Source: JALYUM01 sp036688685
GTDB lineage: Bacteria > Pseudomonadota > Gammaproteobacteria > Burkholderiales > Burkholderiaceae_D
Assembly: GCF_036688685.1 (NCBI RefSeq)
Contig: NZ_JAQQPS010000008.1
Coordinates: 1-64,000, forward strand
Length of the DNA: 64,000 nt
Direction: 5' to 3'
Within the stretch, counting starts at the first letter, position 1. Every line of letters starts with the position of its first letter. A program made the position numbers and the translations under genes. The notes under the pieces were generated by a model. It worked only from the letters and a program-made list of their open reading frames with translations. It ran no database searches and was not told the origin of the DNA. Positions 7,763-16,574 of the stretch are shown piece after piece.

Positions 7763-9838
7763 ATGACGATCACTCAAGTTCGGGCCACCTGCCCGCACGA
7801 CTGCCCCGATACCTGCGCCCTGCTGGTCACTGTCAAGGATGGTGTCGCCACCGAGGTCAAGGGCGATCCCGATCACCCGACCACGGCGGGCGTGCTGTGC
7901 ACGAAAGTCGCCCGCTATGCCGAACGCACCTATCACCCGGACCGCGTGCTGTATCCGCAACGCCGCACCGGCAAAAAAGGGGAGGGCAAGTTTGAACGCA
8001 TCAGCTGGGACGAAGCGCTGACCGAAATCGCCAGCCGCTTATCCGGGATTGCGGCGCGCGCGCCGGAAGCGATTCTGCCCTACAGCTACTGCGGCACCAT
8101 GGGCCTGGTGCAAGGCGAATCGATGTCCTCGCGCTTCTTCAACCAGCTCGGCGCCTCGCAGCTAGACCGCACCATTTGCGCCAAGGCTGGCTTTGTAGGC
8201 TACACGTACACCATCGGCGCGACCATCGGTACCGACGTCGAGCATTTCCAGGACAGCAAAGTCATCCTCATCTGGGGCGGCAACCCGATCGCGTCGAGCC
8301 TGCACTTCTGGATGCGGGTGCAGGAAGCCAAGCGCCGCGGCGCCAAGCTGATTGCCATCGATCCGTACCGCTCGCTGACGGCCGAGAAGTGCCATCAGCA
8401 CATCGCCCTGCTGCCGGGCACCGATTCGGCCCTCGCGCTGGGCATGATGCACGTGCTGATCGCCGAAGATCTGCTGGACCACGATTACATTGCCAGCTAC
8501 ACGATTGGCTTCGACCAACTGAAGGCGCGTGCAGCCGAGTGGACGCCGGAAAAAACCGCAGCCACCTGCGGCATCACGGCCGCGGAAGTCATCAATCTCG
8601 CGCGCGACTACGGCCTCGCTGCCAAGCACGGCGAGCCGGTCGCCATCCGCGTCAATTATGGCGTCCAGCGCGTGCGCGGCGGGGGCATGGCGGTGCGCAA
8701 TATAGCGTGTTTGCCGGCCCTGATCGGCGCCTGGCGCCATCCGGCCGGCGGGATTTTGCTGTCGACGTCCGGCTCGTTCCCCGCCAACCGCCACGCCCTG
8801 CAGCGCCCCGATCTGCTGGCCGGCCGCCGGCCGCGTACCATCAACATGACGACCATCGGCGACGACCTGCTGAAGGAGACTTCGCCTGAATTCGGCCCCA
8901 AGGTGGAGGCGGTGATCGTCTACAACGCCAACCCGCTGGCCATCGCGCCCGATTCGGCCAAAGTCCAGCAGGGCTTCGAGCGCGAAGATTTATTCACGGT
9001 GGTGCTCGAGCACTTCCACACCGACAGCGCCGACTACGCCGACATCGTGCTGCCGGCCACCACCCAGCTCGAACACGTCGACGCTCACCTGACCTACGGC
9101 CACCTGTACATGATGGCCAATAACGCGGCCATCGCCCCGATGGGCGAAGCGAAGCCGAATACCGAGATCTTCCGCCTGATCGCCGCGCGCATGGGTCTCA
9201 CCGATCCGTGCTTCCAGGAGAGCGACGACCAGCTGGCCGCGCAGGCGTTCAACAAGGACCACCCGCGCGCCGCCCACTTCGATTGGGAGACCTTGAAACG
9301 CGACGGCTGGCAAAAATTGAACATGCCGGACGCCCCGTTCGCACACGGCGGCTTTCCCACGCCCTCGGGCAAATGCGAGTTCTACTCCGAGAACATGCTC
9401 AAGGACGGCCTCGATCCGCTGCCCGGCTACATCGCCAACTACGAGTCCGCCGCCAGTTCGCCTGCGTTGGCTGCCAAATATCCGCTGGCGATGATCTCGC
9501 CGCCGGCGCGCAATTTTCTCAATTCGACCTTCGTGAACGTGCAAAGCCTGCGCGCCACCGAAGGCGAGCCGCACCTCGACATTCACCCGTACGACGCGGC
9601 CGCGCGCGGCATCGTGCACGGATCGATGGCGCGCATCTTCAACGACCGTGGTTCCTTTATCTGCAAGGCGCGCGTGACCGACAAGGCGCGCCAGGGCCTG
9701 GTGGTGGGCCTGTCGGTCTGGTGGAAGAAGCTGGCGCAAGACGGCAAGAACGCCAATGAAGTGACCAGTCAGCGCCTGACCGACATGGGCCGCGCGCCGA
9801 CTTTTTACGACACCCTGGTGCAGGTAGAGCAAGCGTGA
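7763..9838 (+). CDS. Molybdopterin-dependent oxidoreductase with [4Fe-4S] site
   Basis: 691 residues. Cys10, Cys14, Cys18 and Cys46 (CPHDCPDTC ... GVLC) form the N-terminal iron-sulfur site of the DMSO-reductase superfamily. The central part has WGGNPIAS and NPLAIAPDS pterin-binding elements, and the last ~115 residues look like a molydopterin-dinucleotide-binding domain. There is no Tat signal, so it is probably cytoplasmic. The substrate and partner are unknown; it resembles the FdhF/BisC-like group of COG0243. No electron-transfer subunit is adjacent. ATG at 7763 was chosen; a TTG 30 bases upstream is in frame. Its stop overlaps the start of the next gene (GTGA). Confidence 0.87.
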   Translation: MTITQVRATCPHDCPDTCALLVTVKDGVATEVKGDPDHPTTAGVLCTKVARYAERTYHPDRVLYPQRRTGKKGEGKFERISWDEALTEIASRLSGIAARAPEAILPYSYCGTMGLVQGESMSSRFFNQLGASQLDRTICAKAGFVGYTYTIGATIGTDVEHFQDSKVILIWGGNPIASSLHFWMRVQEAKRRGAKLIAIDPYRSLTAEKCHQHIALLPGTDSALALGMMHVLIAEDLLDHDYIASYTIGFDQLKARAAEWTPEKTAATCGITAAEVINLARDYGLAAKHGEPVAIRVNYGVQRVRGGGMAVRNIACLPALIGAWRHPAGGILLSTSGSFPANRHALQRPDLLAGRRPRTINMTTIGDDLLKETSPEFGPKVEAVIVYNANPLAIAPDSAKVQQGFEREDLFTVVLEHFHTDSADYADIVLPATTQLEHVDAHLTYGHLYMMANNAAIAPMGEAKPNTEIFRLIAARMGLTDPCFQESDDQLAAQAFNKDHPRAAHFDWETLKRDGWQKLNMPDAPFAHGGFPTPSGKCEFYSENMLKDGLDPLPGYIANYESAASSPALAAKYPLAMISPPARNFLNSTFVNVQSLRATEGEPHLDIHPYDAAARGIVHGSMARIFNDRGSFICKARVTDKARQGLVVGLSVWWKKLAQDGKNANEVTSQRLTDMGRAPTFYDTLVQVEQA

Positions 9839-10926
9839 GAGCCCTTGGCAAGCGGCGCTGGATCGCAGGGGCTGCGTTGCTGGCCAGCGCCACGCTGCTG
9901 GCCAGCTGCGCCAGCCTGAATTACTACGGCCAGGCCGCCCACGGCCAGTTCTCGCTGCTGTCCGACGCGCGCCCGATCGACGCGTGGATGGCCGACCCGC
10001 AAACCGCCCCGCGCCTGCGCGTGCGCCTGGAAACGGCCCGCCAGATCCGCCGCTACGCCGTGCAGGAACTCGGTTTGCCGGACAACGACAGCTACAAAAA
10101 TTACGCTGCCCTGTCGCGCCCCTACGTGTTGTGGAACGTCGTCGCCACCCCCGAGTTGTCCTTGAAACCCATTCAGTGGTGCTTCCCGGTGGCTGGCTGT
10201 GTCAATTACCGCGGCTACTACAACCAGGACGACGCGCAAGCCTATGCCGCGCAGCTGCGCGCGGCGGGCAACGACGTTGAAGTGGGCGGCGTCACTGCCT
10301 ACTCCACGCTGGGCTGGTTCAACGATCCCTTGATCTCGACCTTCATCAACTACCCCGATGCCGAGCTGGCGCGCCTGATCTTCCACGAACTGGCGCACCA
10401 GGTGGTGTACGTGGCCGGCGATTCGCAGTTCAACGAATCCTTTGCCAGCGCGGTCGAAGAGGCGGGTGTCGAGCGCTGGATGGCGAAATACGGCAACGAC
10501 GACATGCGCGCCGCCTACGGGCGCTACATCGAGCGCAAGCGCGATTTTCTGGCGCTGCTGCTGAAGATCCGCCGTGCCCTAGACGCGAACTACAAGTCCG
10601 ACCGGCCGCTGGCCGAGCAGCGCGCCGTCAAAGCGCGCCTGTTCCAGCAGCTGAACGACGAATACCAGGTCCTGAAAACAAACTGGGGCGGCTACGCGGG
10701 CTACGACAAATTCTTTGCCGAGCCGCTGTCGAACGCGCACCTGGCCTCGGTGGCGACCTACAACGACTTCGTGCCGGCGTTTCGCAAGCTGCTGCGCCGC
10801 GACGCCGGCCTGGCGCGCTTCTACGCCGACGTGCGCGCGCTGGCGGCGCAGGACAAGGACGCGCGCCATGCGCAGCTCAAGATGCTGGCCGCGCTCGAGA
10901 ATGCCCAAACGGCCGCTGCGCCTTAG
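9835..10926 (+). CDS. Predicted lipoprotein aminopeptidase, zinc HELAH motif
   Basis: 363 residues of the COG4324-type predicted aminopeptidase family. N-terminal lipobox LLASC at ~residue 24 predicts a lipid-anchored envelope protein. FHELAHQVVYV near residue 185 is an HExxH zinc site, and FNESFASAVEE just after supplies a further Glu ligand. Starts with GTG that overlaps the TGA of the molybdopterin oxidoreductase (GTGA), so it is translationally coupled to it even though one product is cytoplasmic and the other exported. The physiological substrate is unknown. Confidence 0.85.
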   Translation: MRALGKRRWIAGAALLASATLLASCASLNYYGQAAHGQFSLLSDARPIDAWMADPQTAPRLRVRLETARQIRRYAVQELGLPDNDSYKNYAALSRPYVLWNVVATPELSLKPIQWCFPVAGCVNYRGYYNQDDAQAYAAQLRAAGNDVEVGGVTAYSTLGWFNDPLISTFINYPDAELARLIFHELAHQVVYVAGDSQFNESFASAVEEAGVERWMAKYGNDDMRAAYGRYIERKRDFLALLLKIRRALDANYKSDRPLAEQRAVKARLFQQLNDEYQVLKTNWGGYAGYDKFFAEPLSNAHLASVATYNDFVPAFRKLLRRDAGLARFYADVRALAAQDKDARHAQLKMLAALENAQTAAAP

Positions 10927-11065
10927 AGGTAAAACTCGAATCCCGGCAAAAGCGCTTGCGTCGCGGCCCCCTGACCGATAGCATCACAAGAGGCGATGAA
11001 AAGGCACTGTAGATGCCGCACGCCCGCGCCATCCCCCACGATAAAATTCGAGACAGAGGCAAACG

Positions 11066-12745
11066 ATGGACAAGATATGGCTGGATTCCTACCCCGCGGG
11101 TATGCCGAGCGAGATCGACCCCGACCAGTACGGGTCCCTGGTCCAGCTGCTTGAAGAGAGCTTCCTCAAGTACGCCGACCGCAATGCGTTCGTCTGCATG
11201 GACAAATTCCTCACCTACGCCGAACTCGACCTGTATTCGAAACGGCTGGCCGCCTGGCTGCAAAGCCGCGGCCTGCAACCGGGCGCGCGCGTGGCGCTGA
11301 TGATGCCCAATGTCCTGCAATACCCGATCGCCATTGCCGCCGTCCTGCGCGCCGGCTACGTCGTCGTCAACGTCAATCCGCTGTACACGCCGCGCGAACT
11401 GGAACACCAGCTCACCGACTCGGGCAGCGAGGCGATCATCGTGCTGGAAAACTTCGCGCACACGCTCGAGCAGGTCCTGGTCAAGACCCCGGTGCGCCAC
11501 GTGCTGGTCGCCAGCATGGGCGAGATGCTCGGCGTGAAAGGACTGGTCGTCAATTTCGTCGTGCGCAGCGTGAAAAAAATGGTGCCCGATTTTGCGTTGC
11601 CGAATATGGTGCGCTTCAAGGACGCGCTGGCGCAAGGCGCGCGCATGCCGTTCACGCCGGCCCGCGTGACGGCGTCCGACGTCGCCTTCCTGCAGTACAC
11701 CGGCGGCACCACGGGCGTCTCGAAAGGGGCCACGCTCACGCACCGCAACGTCATCGCCAACGTGCTGCAAAGCGAAGCCTGGTCGCAGCCGGCGCTGGTG
11801 CGCCCGCCCGTGGTCGAGCAGATCACCATCGTCTGCGCGCTGCCGCTGTATCACATCTTTGCGCTGACCTGCTGCGCCATGTGGGGCATGCGTGTCGGTG
11901 CGCTCAATTTGCTCATTCCGAATCCGCGCGACATCCCCGGCTTCATCAAGGAGCTGGCCAAGTATCCGTTCAATATGCTGCCGGCCGTGAACACGCTCTA
12001 CAACGCGCTCGCCAACCATCCCGATTTCGCAAAGCTCGACTTCAGCGGACTGAAAATCTCGAATGGCGGCGGCATGGCCGTGCAGCAGGCCGTCAACGAC
12101 CGCTGGAAGCAGATCACAGGCACCTCCATCATCGAGGGCTATGGTCTGTCCGAAACGGCGCCGGTGGCCACCTGCAACCGCGCTGATACGGTCGAATTCA
12201 CGGGCTCCATCGGCCTGCCGGTGCCGTCCACCGAGGTTGCCATTCTCGACGACGACGGCGCGCCGGTGGCGCTGGGCGAGCGCGGCGAAATCGGCATCCG
12301 CGGCCCGCAGGTCATGGCCGGTTACTGGAATCGACCCGACGAAACGGCCAAGGTCATGACCGCCGACGGCTTCTTCAAGTCGGGCGACATCGGCGTGATG
12401 GATGCAACCGGTTACGTGAAGATCGTCGACCGCAAGAAGGACATGATCCTGGTGTCCGGCTTCAATGTGTACCCGAACGAACTCGAAGCGGTGATCTCCG
12501 GGCATCCGGGCGTGCTCGAATGCGCCGTGATCGGCGTACCAGACGCCAATTCCGGCGAGGCGGTCAAAGTGTTCATCGTACGGCGCGACCCTGCGTTGAC
12601 GGCTGAACAGGTGATGGACTTCTGCAAGCAGCAGTTCACTGGCTACAAAAAACCGAAGCATATCGAGTTCCGCGACGAGCTGCCGAAAACGAACGTCGGG
12701 AAAATTTTGCGCCGCGTACTGCGCGATGAGAAGCAAGTTGCCTAG
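11066..12745 (+). CDS. fadD: Long-chain fatty acid-CoA ligase, copy 1
   Basis: 559 residues of the adenylate-forming superfamily. YTGGTTGVSKGA (AMP/phosphate loop), GYGLSETAP, SGDIGVMD and VDRKKDMILVSGFNVYP are in the usual order, and the C-terminal catalytic Lys lies in TNVGKILRR. It activates fatty acids to acyl-CoA for beta-oxidation or lipid synthesis, at the inner membrane face. Preceded by a plausible -10 (GATAAAAT) and a GAGG ribosome site. It is the first of two tandem paralogs that are alike over their full length; a hairpin with a short T-run separates them. Confidence 0.93.
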   Translation: MDKIWLDSYPAGMPSEIDPDQYGSLVQLLEESFLKYADRNAFVCMDKFLTYAELDLYSKRLAAWLQSRGLQPGARVALMMPNVLQYPIAIAAVLRAGYVVVNVNPLYTPRELEHQLTDSGSEAIIVLENFAHTLEQVLVKTPVRHVLVASMGEMLGVKGLVVNFVVRSVKKMVPDFALPNMVRFKDALAQGARMPFTPARVTASDVAFLQYTGGTTGVSKGATLTHRNVIANVLQSEAWSQPALVRPPVVEQITIVCALPLYHIFALTCCAMWGMRVGALNLLIPNPRDIPGFIKELAKYPFNMLPAVNTLYNALANHPDFAKLDFSGLKISNGGGMAVQQAVNDRWKQITGTSIIEGYGLSETAPVATCNRADTVEFTGSIGLPVPSTEVAILDDDGAPVALGERGEIGIRGPQVMAGYWNRPDETAKVMTADGFFKSGDIGVMDATGYVKIVDRKKDMILVSGFNVYPNELEAVISGHPGVLECAVIGVPDANSGEAVKVFIVRRDPALTAEQVMDFCKQQFTGYKKPKHIEFRDELPKTNVGKILRRVLRDEKQVA

Positions 12746-12772
12746 ACCACCGGTTCGGTAGTCTGGCATGAG

Positions 12773-12795
12773 CCGCCTGCGATCCAGGCGGTTTT
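12773..12795 (+). terminator. Probable intrinsic terminator between the fadD copies
   Basis: CCGCCTG, short loop, CAGGCGG then TTTT. The stem is strong and the T-run short, so it may attenuate rather than fully end transcription from the first fadD into the second. Confidence 0.6.
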
Positions 12796-12830
12796 GCATT
12801 TATTAGAACGATATAAAGAATGAGGCATTG

Positions 12831-14516
12831 ATGGACAAGTTTTGGCTGAAGTCGTACCAGGAAGGTGTACCCACGGAGATCGACTGGACGCAATACCGCT
12901 CGCTGACCCACCTGCTTGAAGAAGCGTTTCGCAAGTACGCCGGCCGCAAGGCGTACGCCTGCATGGACAAGTCCATCACCTACGCGGAGCTGGACAAGCT
13001 GTCGGCACAAATGGGCGCATGGCTGCAAAGCCGCGGCATGGAGAAGGGCGCGCGCGTGGCTATCATGCTGCCGAACGTGCTGCAGTATCCGGTGGCGATG
13101 GCGGCCGTCCTGCGCGCCGGCTACGTTATCGTCAACGTCAATCCGCTGTACACGCCGCGCGAGCTGCAGCACCAGCTGGTCGACTCGGGCGCGCAAGCGA
13201 TCATTGTGCTGGAGAACTTTGCCGACACGGTGCAGCAAGTGGTGGCCAACACGGGCGTCAAGCACGTCATCGTCGCCACCATGGGCGACATGCTCGGCAC
13301 GCTGAAAGGCGCGATCGTCAACCTGGTGGTGCGCAAAGTGAAAAAGCTGGTGCCGGCGTTTTCTCTGCCCGGTTCCATCAGCTATAAACGCATGCTGGCC
13401 GAAGGGTCGCGCATGACGCTCACCCCGGTCAAGCTGGGGCATGACGACATCGCCTTCCTGCAGTACACCGGCGGCACGACCGGCGTGTCGAAAGGCGCCA
13501 TCCTGTTACACAGGAATGTCATTGCCAACGTCCTGCAGAACGAAGCATGGCTGGCGCCGACGCTCGCCAAACAGCCGGCCGGCGAGCAGTTGCAGTTCGT
13601 CTGCGCGCTGCCGCTGTATCACATCTATGCGCTGACTGTGTCCGCGCTGATGGGCACGCGCCTGGGCGGCATGAACGTCCTCATTCCAAACCCGCGCGAC
13701 ATGCCCGGCTTTGTGAAAGAACTCGGCAAGTACCGCATCAACATCTTCCCGGCCGTGAACACGCTGTACAACGGTTTGCTGAACAACCCGGAATTTGCCA
13801 AGCTCGATTTCTCCAGCTACCTGGTGTGCAACGGCGGCGGCATGTCTGTGCAAAAAGCCGTGGCGGACAAATGGCTCAAGATCACGGGCACGCCGATCAT
13901 CGAGGGCTACGGCTTGTCCGAGACCTCGCCGGTGGTCACTGCCAACCGCTGCGACATCGCGGAATTCACCGGCACCATCGGCTTGCCGTTGCCGTCCACC
14001 GAAGTGGGCATTTTCGACGATGACGGAAAACCGGTTCCCTTGGGCACCAGCGGCGAAATTGGTGTGCGCGGTCCGCAGGTCATGGCGGGTTACTGGTTGC
14101 GCGACGACGAAACCGCGAAGTCGATGACGGAAGACGGCTTCTTCAAGACCGGCGACATCGGCATCATGGATGAGCAGGGCTATACCCGCATCGTCGACCG
14201 CAAGAAGGACATGATCATCGTCTCCGGTTTCAATGTCTACCCGAATGAAGTCGAAGGCGTGGTGGCGGCGCACCCGGGCGTGCTGGAATGCGCGGTGGTC
14301 GGCGTGCCGGATGCGCATTCGGGCGAAGCGGTCAAACTGTTCATCGTGCGCAAGGACCCGAATCTGTCCGGCGAAGACATGCTGGCCTGGTGCAAGGAAG
14401 AGCTGACCGGCTACAAGCGGCCGCGCTTCATTGAGTTCCGCGACACGCTGCCGAAAACCAACGTCGGCAAGATCCTGCGCCGTCAGTTGCGCGATGAGAA
14501 AAAGGAAACCATATAA
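12831..14516 (+). CDS. fadD: Long-chain fatty acid-CoA ligase, copy 2
   Basis: 561 residues with the same motifs as the copy upstream (YTGGTTGVSKGA, GYGLSETSP, TGDIGIMD, VDRKKDMIIVSGFNVYP, TNVGKILRR). The two proteins align without large gaps, so this is an old tandem duplication rather than two unrelated ligases. Differences cluster in the region around residues 150-200 and in the stretch after the phosphate loop, which may alter chain-length preference (inference). ATG at 12831 is chosen because GAGG lies 5 bases in front; a TTG directly before it is in frame. Its stop is 5 bases from the convergent phoD gene. Confidence 0.93.
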   Translation: MDKFWLKSYQEGVPTEIDWTQYRSLTHLLEEAFRKYAGRKAYACMDKSITYAELDKLSAQMGAWLQSRGMEKGARVAIMLPNVLQYPVAMAAVLRAGYVIVNVNPLYTPRELQHQLVDSGAQAIIVLENFADTVQQVVANTGVKHVIVATMGDMLGTLKGAIVNLVVRKVKKLVPAFSLPGSISYKRMLAEGSRMTLTPVKLGHDDIAFLQYTGGTTGVSKGAILLHRNVIANVLQNEAWLAPTLAKQPAGEQLQFVCALPLYHIYALTVSALMGTRLGGMNVLIPNPRDMPGFVKELGKYRINIFPAVNTLYNGLLNNPEFAKLDFSSYLVCNGGGMSVQKAVADKWLKITGTPIIEGYGLSETSPVVTANRCDIAEFTGTIGLPLPSTEVGIFDDDGKPVPLGTSGEIGVRGPQVMAGYWLRDDETAKSMTEDGFFKTGDIGIMDEQGYTRIVDRKKDMIIVSGFNVYPNEVEGVVAAHPGVLECAVVGVPDAHSGEAVKLFIVRKDPNLSGEDMLAWCKEELTGYKRPRFIEFRDTLPKTNVGKILRRQLRDEKKETI

Positions 14517-14521
14517 ATGGT

Positions 14522-16075
14522 TTAGCCGGTTCGCTCTATTTTTGAGCGGCCGGCGGCGACGCGGAACGTGGCCAGCGCGGCCACGCTGGTTTTGGCGTCG
14601 CGCACATCGTCCAGTCCCATCATCTGCGTGCTCAATGCGCTCGGCGTGATCTCCATCAGCATGAAGCCGCGCTTGTCGCTGCGTCCGTACTGGATGTGCG
14701 GATTCATGCCGACGATCTGGTCCGTGCGCGCCTGCGGGCGCGAGCTCGATGTTACCGAGGTACCGCAGAACTCTGCTGCCAGGGGGCTTGCAGGTTTCAG
14801 GTACTGTGCGCGCAGTTCGCTGGCGTAAAACGTGTGCACGTCGCCGGCCAGGATCACCGGGTTGGCCGCGTCGCTTTTCACCAATGCGTCGAACAGGCGG
14901 GCGCGCGCAGCCGGATAACCGTCCCAGCCATCGGTCCAGAAGCGGCCATCATCAAGCCCCTTGACCGCCACCTGGCTCGCTTGCGCCATCGGCGTTTGCT
15001 GGGCAACGATATTCCAGCGCGCCCTGGCGCTGTGTAGTCCTTCCTTGAGCCACGCTTCCTGTTCATCGCCCAGCATCGTGCGGCGCGGGTCGCGCAGGTC
15101 CGGGCAGCCACGCGGCGTGACCGAGGTGGAGCCGCCGCGGCCCGCAGGCGCACAGACTTCAACGGACCGATACTGGCGGTCATCGAGCACGTGGAAGCGC
15201 GCCAGCTGGCCCCAGTCGTAGCGCTGGTACATGCGCACGCCCGGAAAGCGGCCATTGCGCGCCGGGGGCAGGCGTAGCGGCATATGTTCATAAAACGCCT
15301 GGTAGGCAGCGGCGCGACGGCTGGGAAAGTCAGCGGCCAGGCGCTCGTCGCGCTCGTCCGCGTAGTCGTTGGCCACCTCGTGATCGTCCCAGGTGACGAT
15401 CCATGGGGCCACCCGGTGCGAGGCCTGCAGGTCCGGGTCGCTCTTGTACTGGGCATAGCGCGCCCGGTAATGATCGAGCGTGAACGACTCGTTGGCGCGC
15501 ACCGCGCGCAGCGGATGGTCGAGCTGGAAAGCGCCCCACTCGTAGATGTAGTCGCCCAGGAAGGCGACCAGATCCGGGCTGCTGGCAGCGATGTGGCGGT
15601 GCGCGGCATAGCTGCCGAATTGCCAGTGCTGGCACGACGCCACCGCCAGCCGCAAGGTCGCCGGCATGCTGCCCGCAGCCGGCGCGGTGCGCGTGCGTCC
15701 CACCGGGCTGACGGCGCCGCCCAGCATGAAGCGGTACCAGTACCAGCGCGCTGGCGCCAGCCCGCGCACGTCGACGTGTACGCTGTGCGCCAACTCGGGC
15801 GCGGCCACCGCGCTGCCGCTGGCGACGATGGTCCGGAAGGCATCGTCGGCCGCCACTTCCCAGCGCACCGGCAGCGCCACCGGTTTCACACTGGCTGCGT
15901 CGAGCGGGTTGGACAGGATGCGCGTCCACAGGATCACGCTTGTGGGTAACGGTGAGCCGGACGCCACGCCCAGGCTGAACGGATAGGCGTCCGGTGCCGC
16001 GGCGCAGGCTGGTGCACTGGCCAGCGCGCCCAGGCGCGCCGCGTCCAGTAGAAAGGCGCGCCGTCCTTCCCGCAT
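14522..16075 (-). CDS. phoD: PhoD-type alkaline phosphatase/phosphodiesterase
   Basis: 517 residues. The N-terminus has RRAFLL followed by a hydrophobic stretch and APACAAA, a Tat-type signal as expected for this secreted, Ca/Fe-dependent family. GDYIYEWG and WDDHEVANDYA are the metal-binding metallophosphatase motifs, and AGDVHTFYASEL near the C-terminus the last metal-binding block. It would release phosphate from mono- or diesters in the periplasm or outside. Start ATG shares one base with the stop of the upstream thioesterase gene (TGATG), so the two are coupled. No Pho box was recognised. Confidence 0.9.
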   Translation of the reverse strand: MREGRRAFLLDAARLGALASAPACAAAPDAYPFSLGVASGSPLPTSVILWTRILSNPLDAASVKPVALPVRWEVAADDAFRTIVASGSAVAAPELAHSVHVDVRGLAPARWYWYRFMLGGAVSPVGRTRTAPAAGSMPATLRLAVASCQHWQFGSYAAHRHIAASSPDLVAFLGDYIYEWGAFQLDHPLRAVRANESFTLDHYRARYAQYKSDPDLQASHRVAPWIVTWDDHEVANDYADERDERLAADFPSRRAAAYQAFYEHMPLRLPPARNGRFPGVRMYQRYDWGQLARFHVLDDRQYRSVEVCAPAGRGGSTSVTPRGCPDLRDPRRTMLGDEQEAWLKEGLHSARARWNIVAQQTPMAQASQVAVKGLDDGRFWTDGWDGYPAARARLFDALVKSDAANPVILAGDVHTFYASELRAQYLKPASPLAAEFCGTSVTSSSRPQARTDQIVGMNPHIQYGRSDKRGFMLMEITPSALSTQMMGLDDVRDAKTSVAALATFRVAAGRSKIERTG

Positions 16076-16512
16076 CAGTTGTGGGAAATGAGCGACTCGA
16101 GCGGCGGCAACTGGCGCGGCTTGCGGTCCGGGCCGGTGGCGACGTAAGTCAGCGTGGCTTCCGTGACTTTCACGATGTCCGTTTGCAGGCGATTGCGCTC
16201 GGCGTAGACTTCGACGTAGACCGTGATCGAGGTATTGCCGACCTTGACGATATCGGCGTAGATAGACAGCAGGTCGCCGACGAAGACCGGATTTTTAAAG
16301 AGGAAGGAATTCACGGCGATGGTGGCGACGCGGCCATTGGCGCGGCGCGTGGCCGGCAGCGAGCCGGCGATATCGACCTGCGACATGATCCAGCCGCCGA
16401 ACACGTCGCCGTAGACATTTGCGTCGGCCGGCGCGGGCATGACCCGCAGTTGCGGCATCTTGCCTTCTGGCAGACGGTTGGGGGCGGGGGCGGTATTTTC
16501 TGCGGTGGTCAT
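16075..16512 (-). CDS. yciA: Acyl-CoA thioesterase, YciA-like hotdog fold
   Basis: 145 residues, single hotdog domain. ANVYGDVFGGWIMSQVDIAG is the YciA/BACH signature with the catalytic Asp, and GRVATIAVNSFLFKNPVFVGD follows as in that family. It hydrolyses acyl-CoA thioesters in the cytoplasm, which fits two acyl-CoA ligases nearby. Translationally coupled to phoD (TGATG). Its start at 16512 is very close to the divergent ABC transporter gene, so the two promoters must overlap or lie inside coding sequence. Confidence 0.88.
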   Translation of the reverse strand: MTTAENTAPAPNRLPEGKMPQLRVMPAPADANVYGDVFGGWIMSQVDIAGSLPATRRANGRVATIAVNSFLFKNPVFVGDLLSIYADIVKVGNTSITVYVEVYAERNRLQTDIVKVTEATLTYVATGPDRKPRQLPPLESLISHN

Positions 16513-16574
16513 CTTGAATTCTCATGAAAGGCTACAATCGTCCCGAATTGAACCATAAATACCGGACCCCTGCC

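Noticed and set aside
10877..12799. A 640-codon open frame antisense to the first fadD, and similar long antisense frames opposite secD, gdhB, gltP-type and other genes
   Set aside because: Their predicted proteins are rich in His, Arg and Gln with no recognisable domains, and each lies opposite a gene with clear catalytic motifs. High GC content leaves antisense frames open by chance.
16524..16574. Upstream ATG as the start of the Atm1-type exporter
   Set aside because: It would place the apparent -10 box inside the coding region and leave only 11 bases to the divergent gene; kept as an alternative only.
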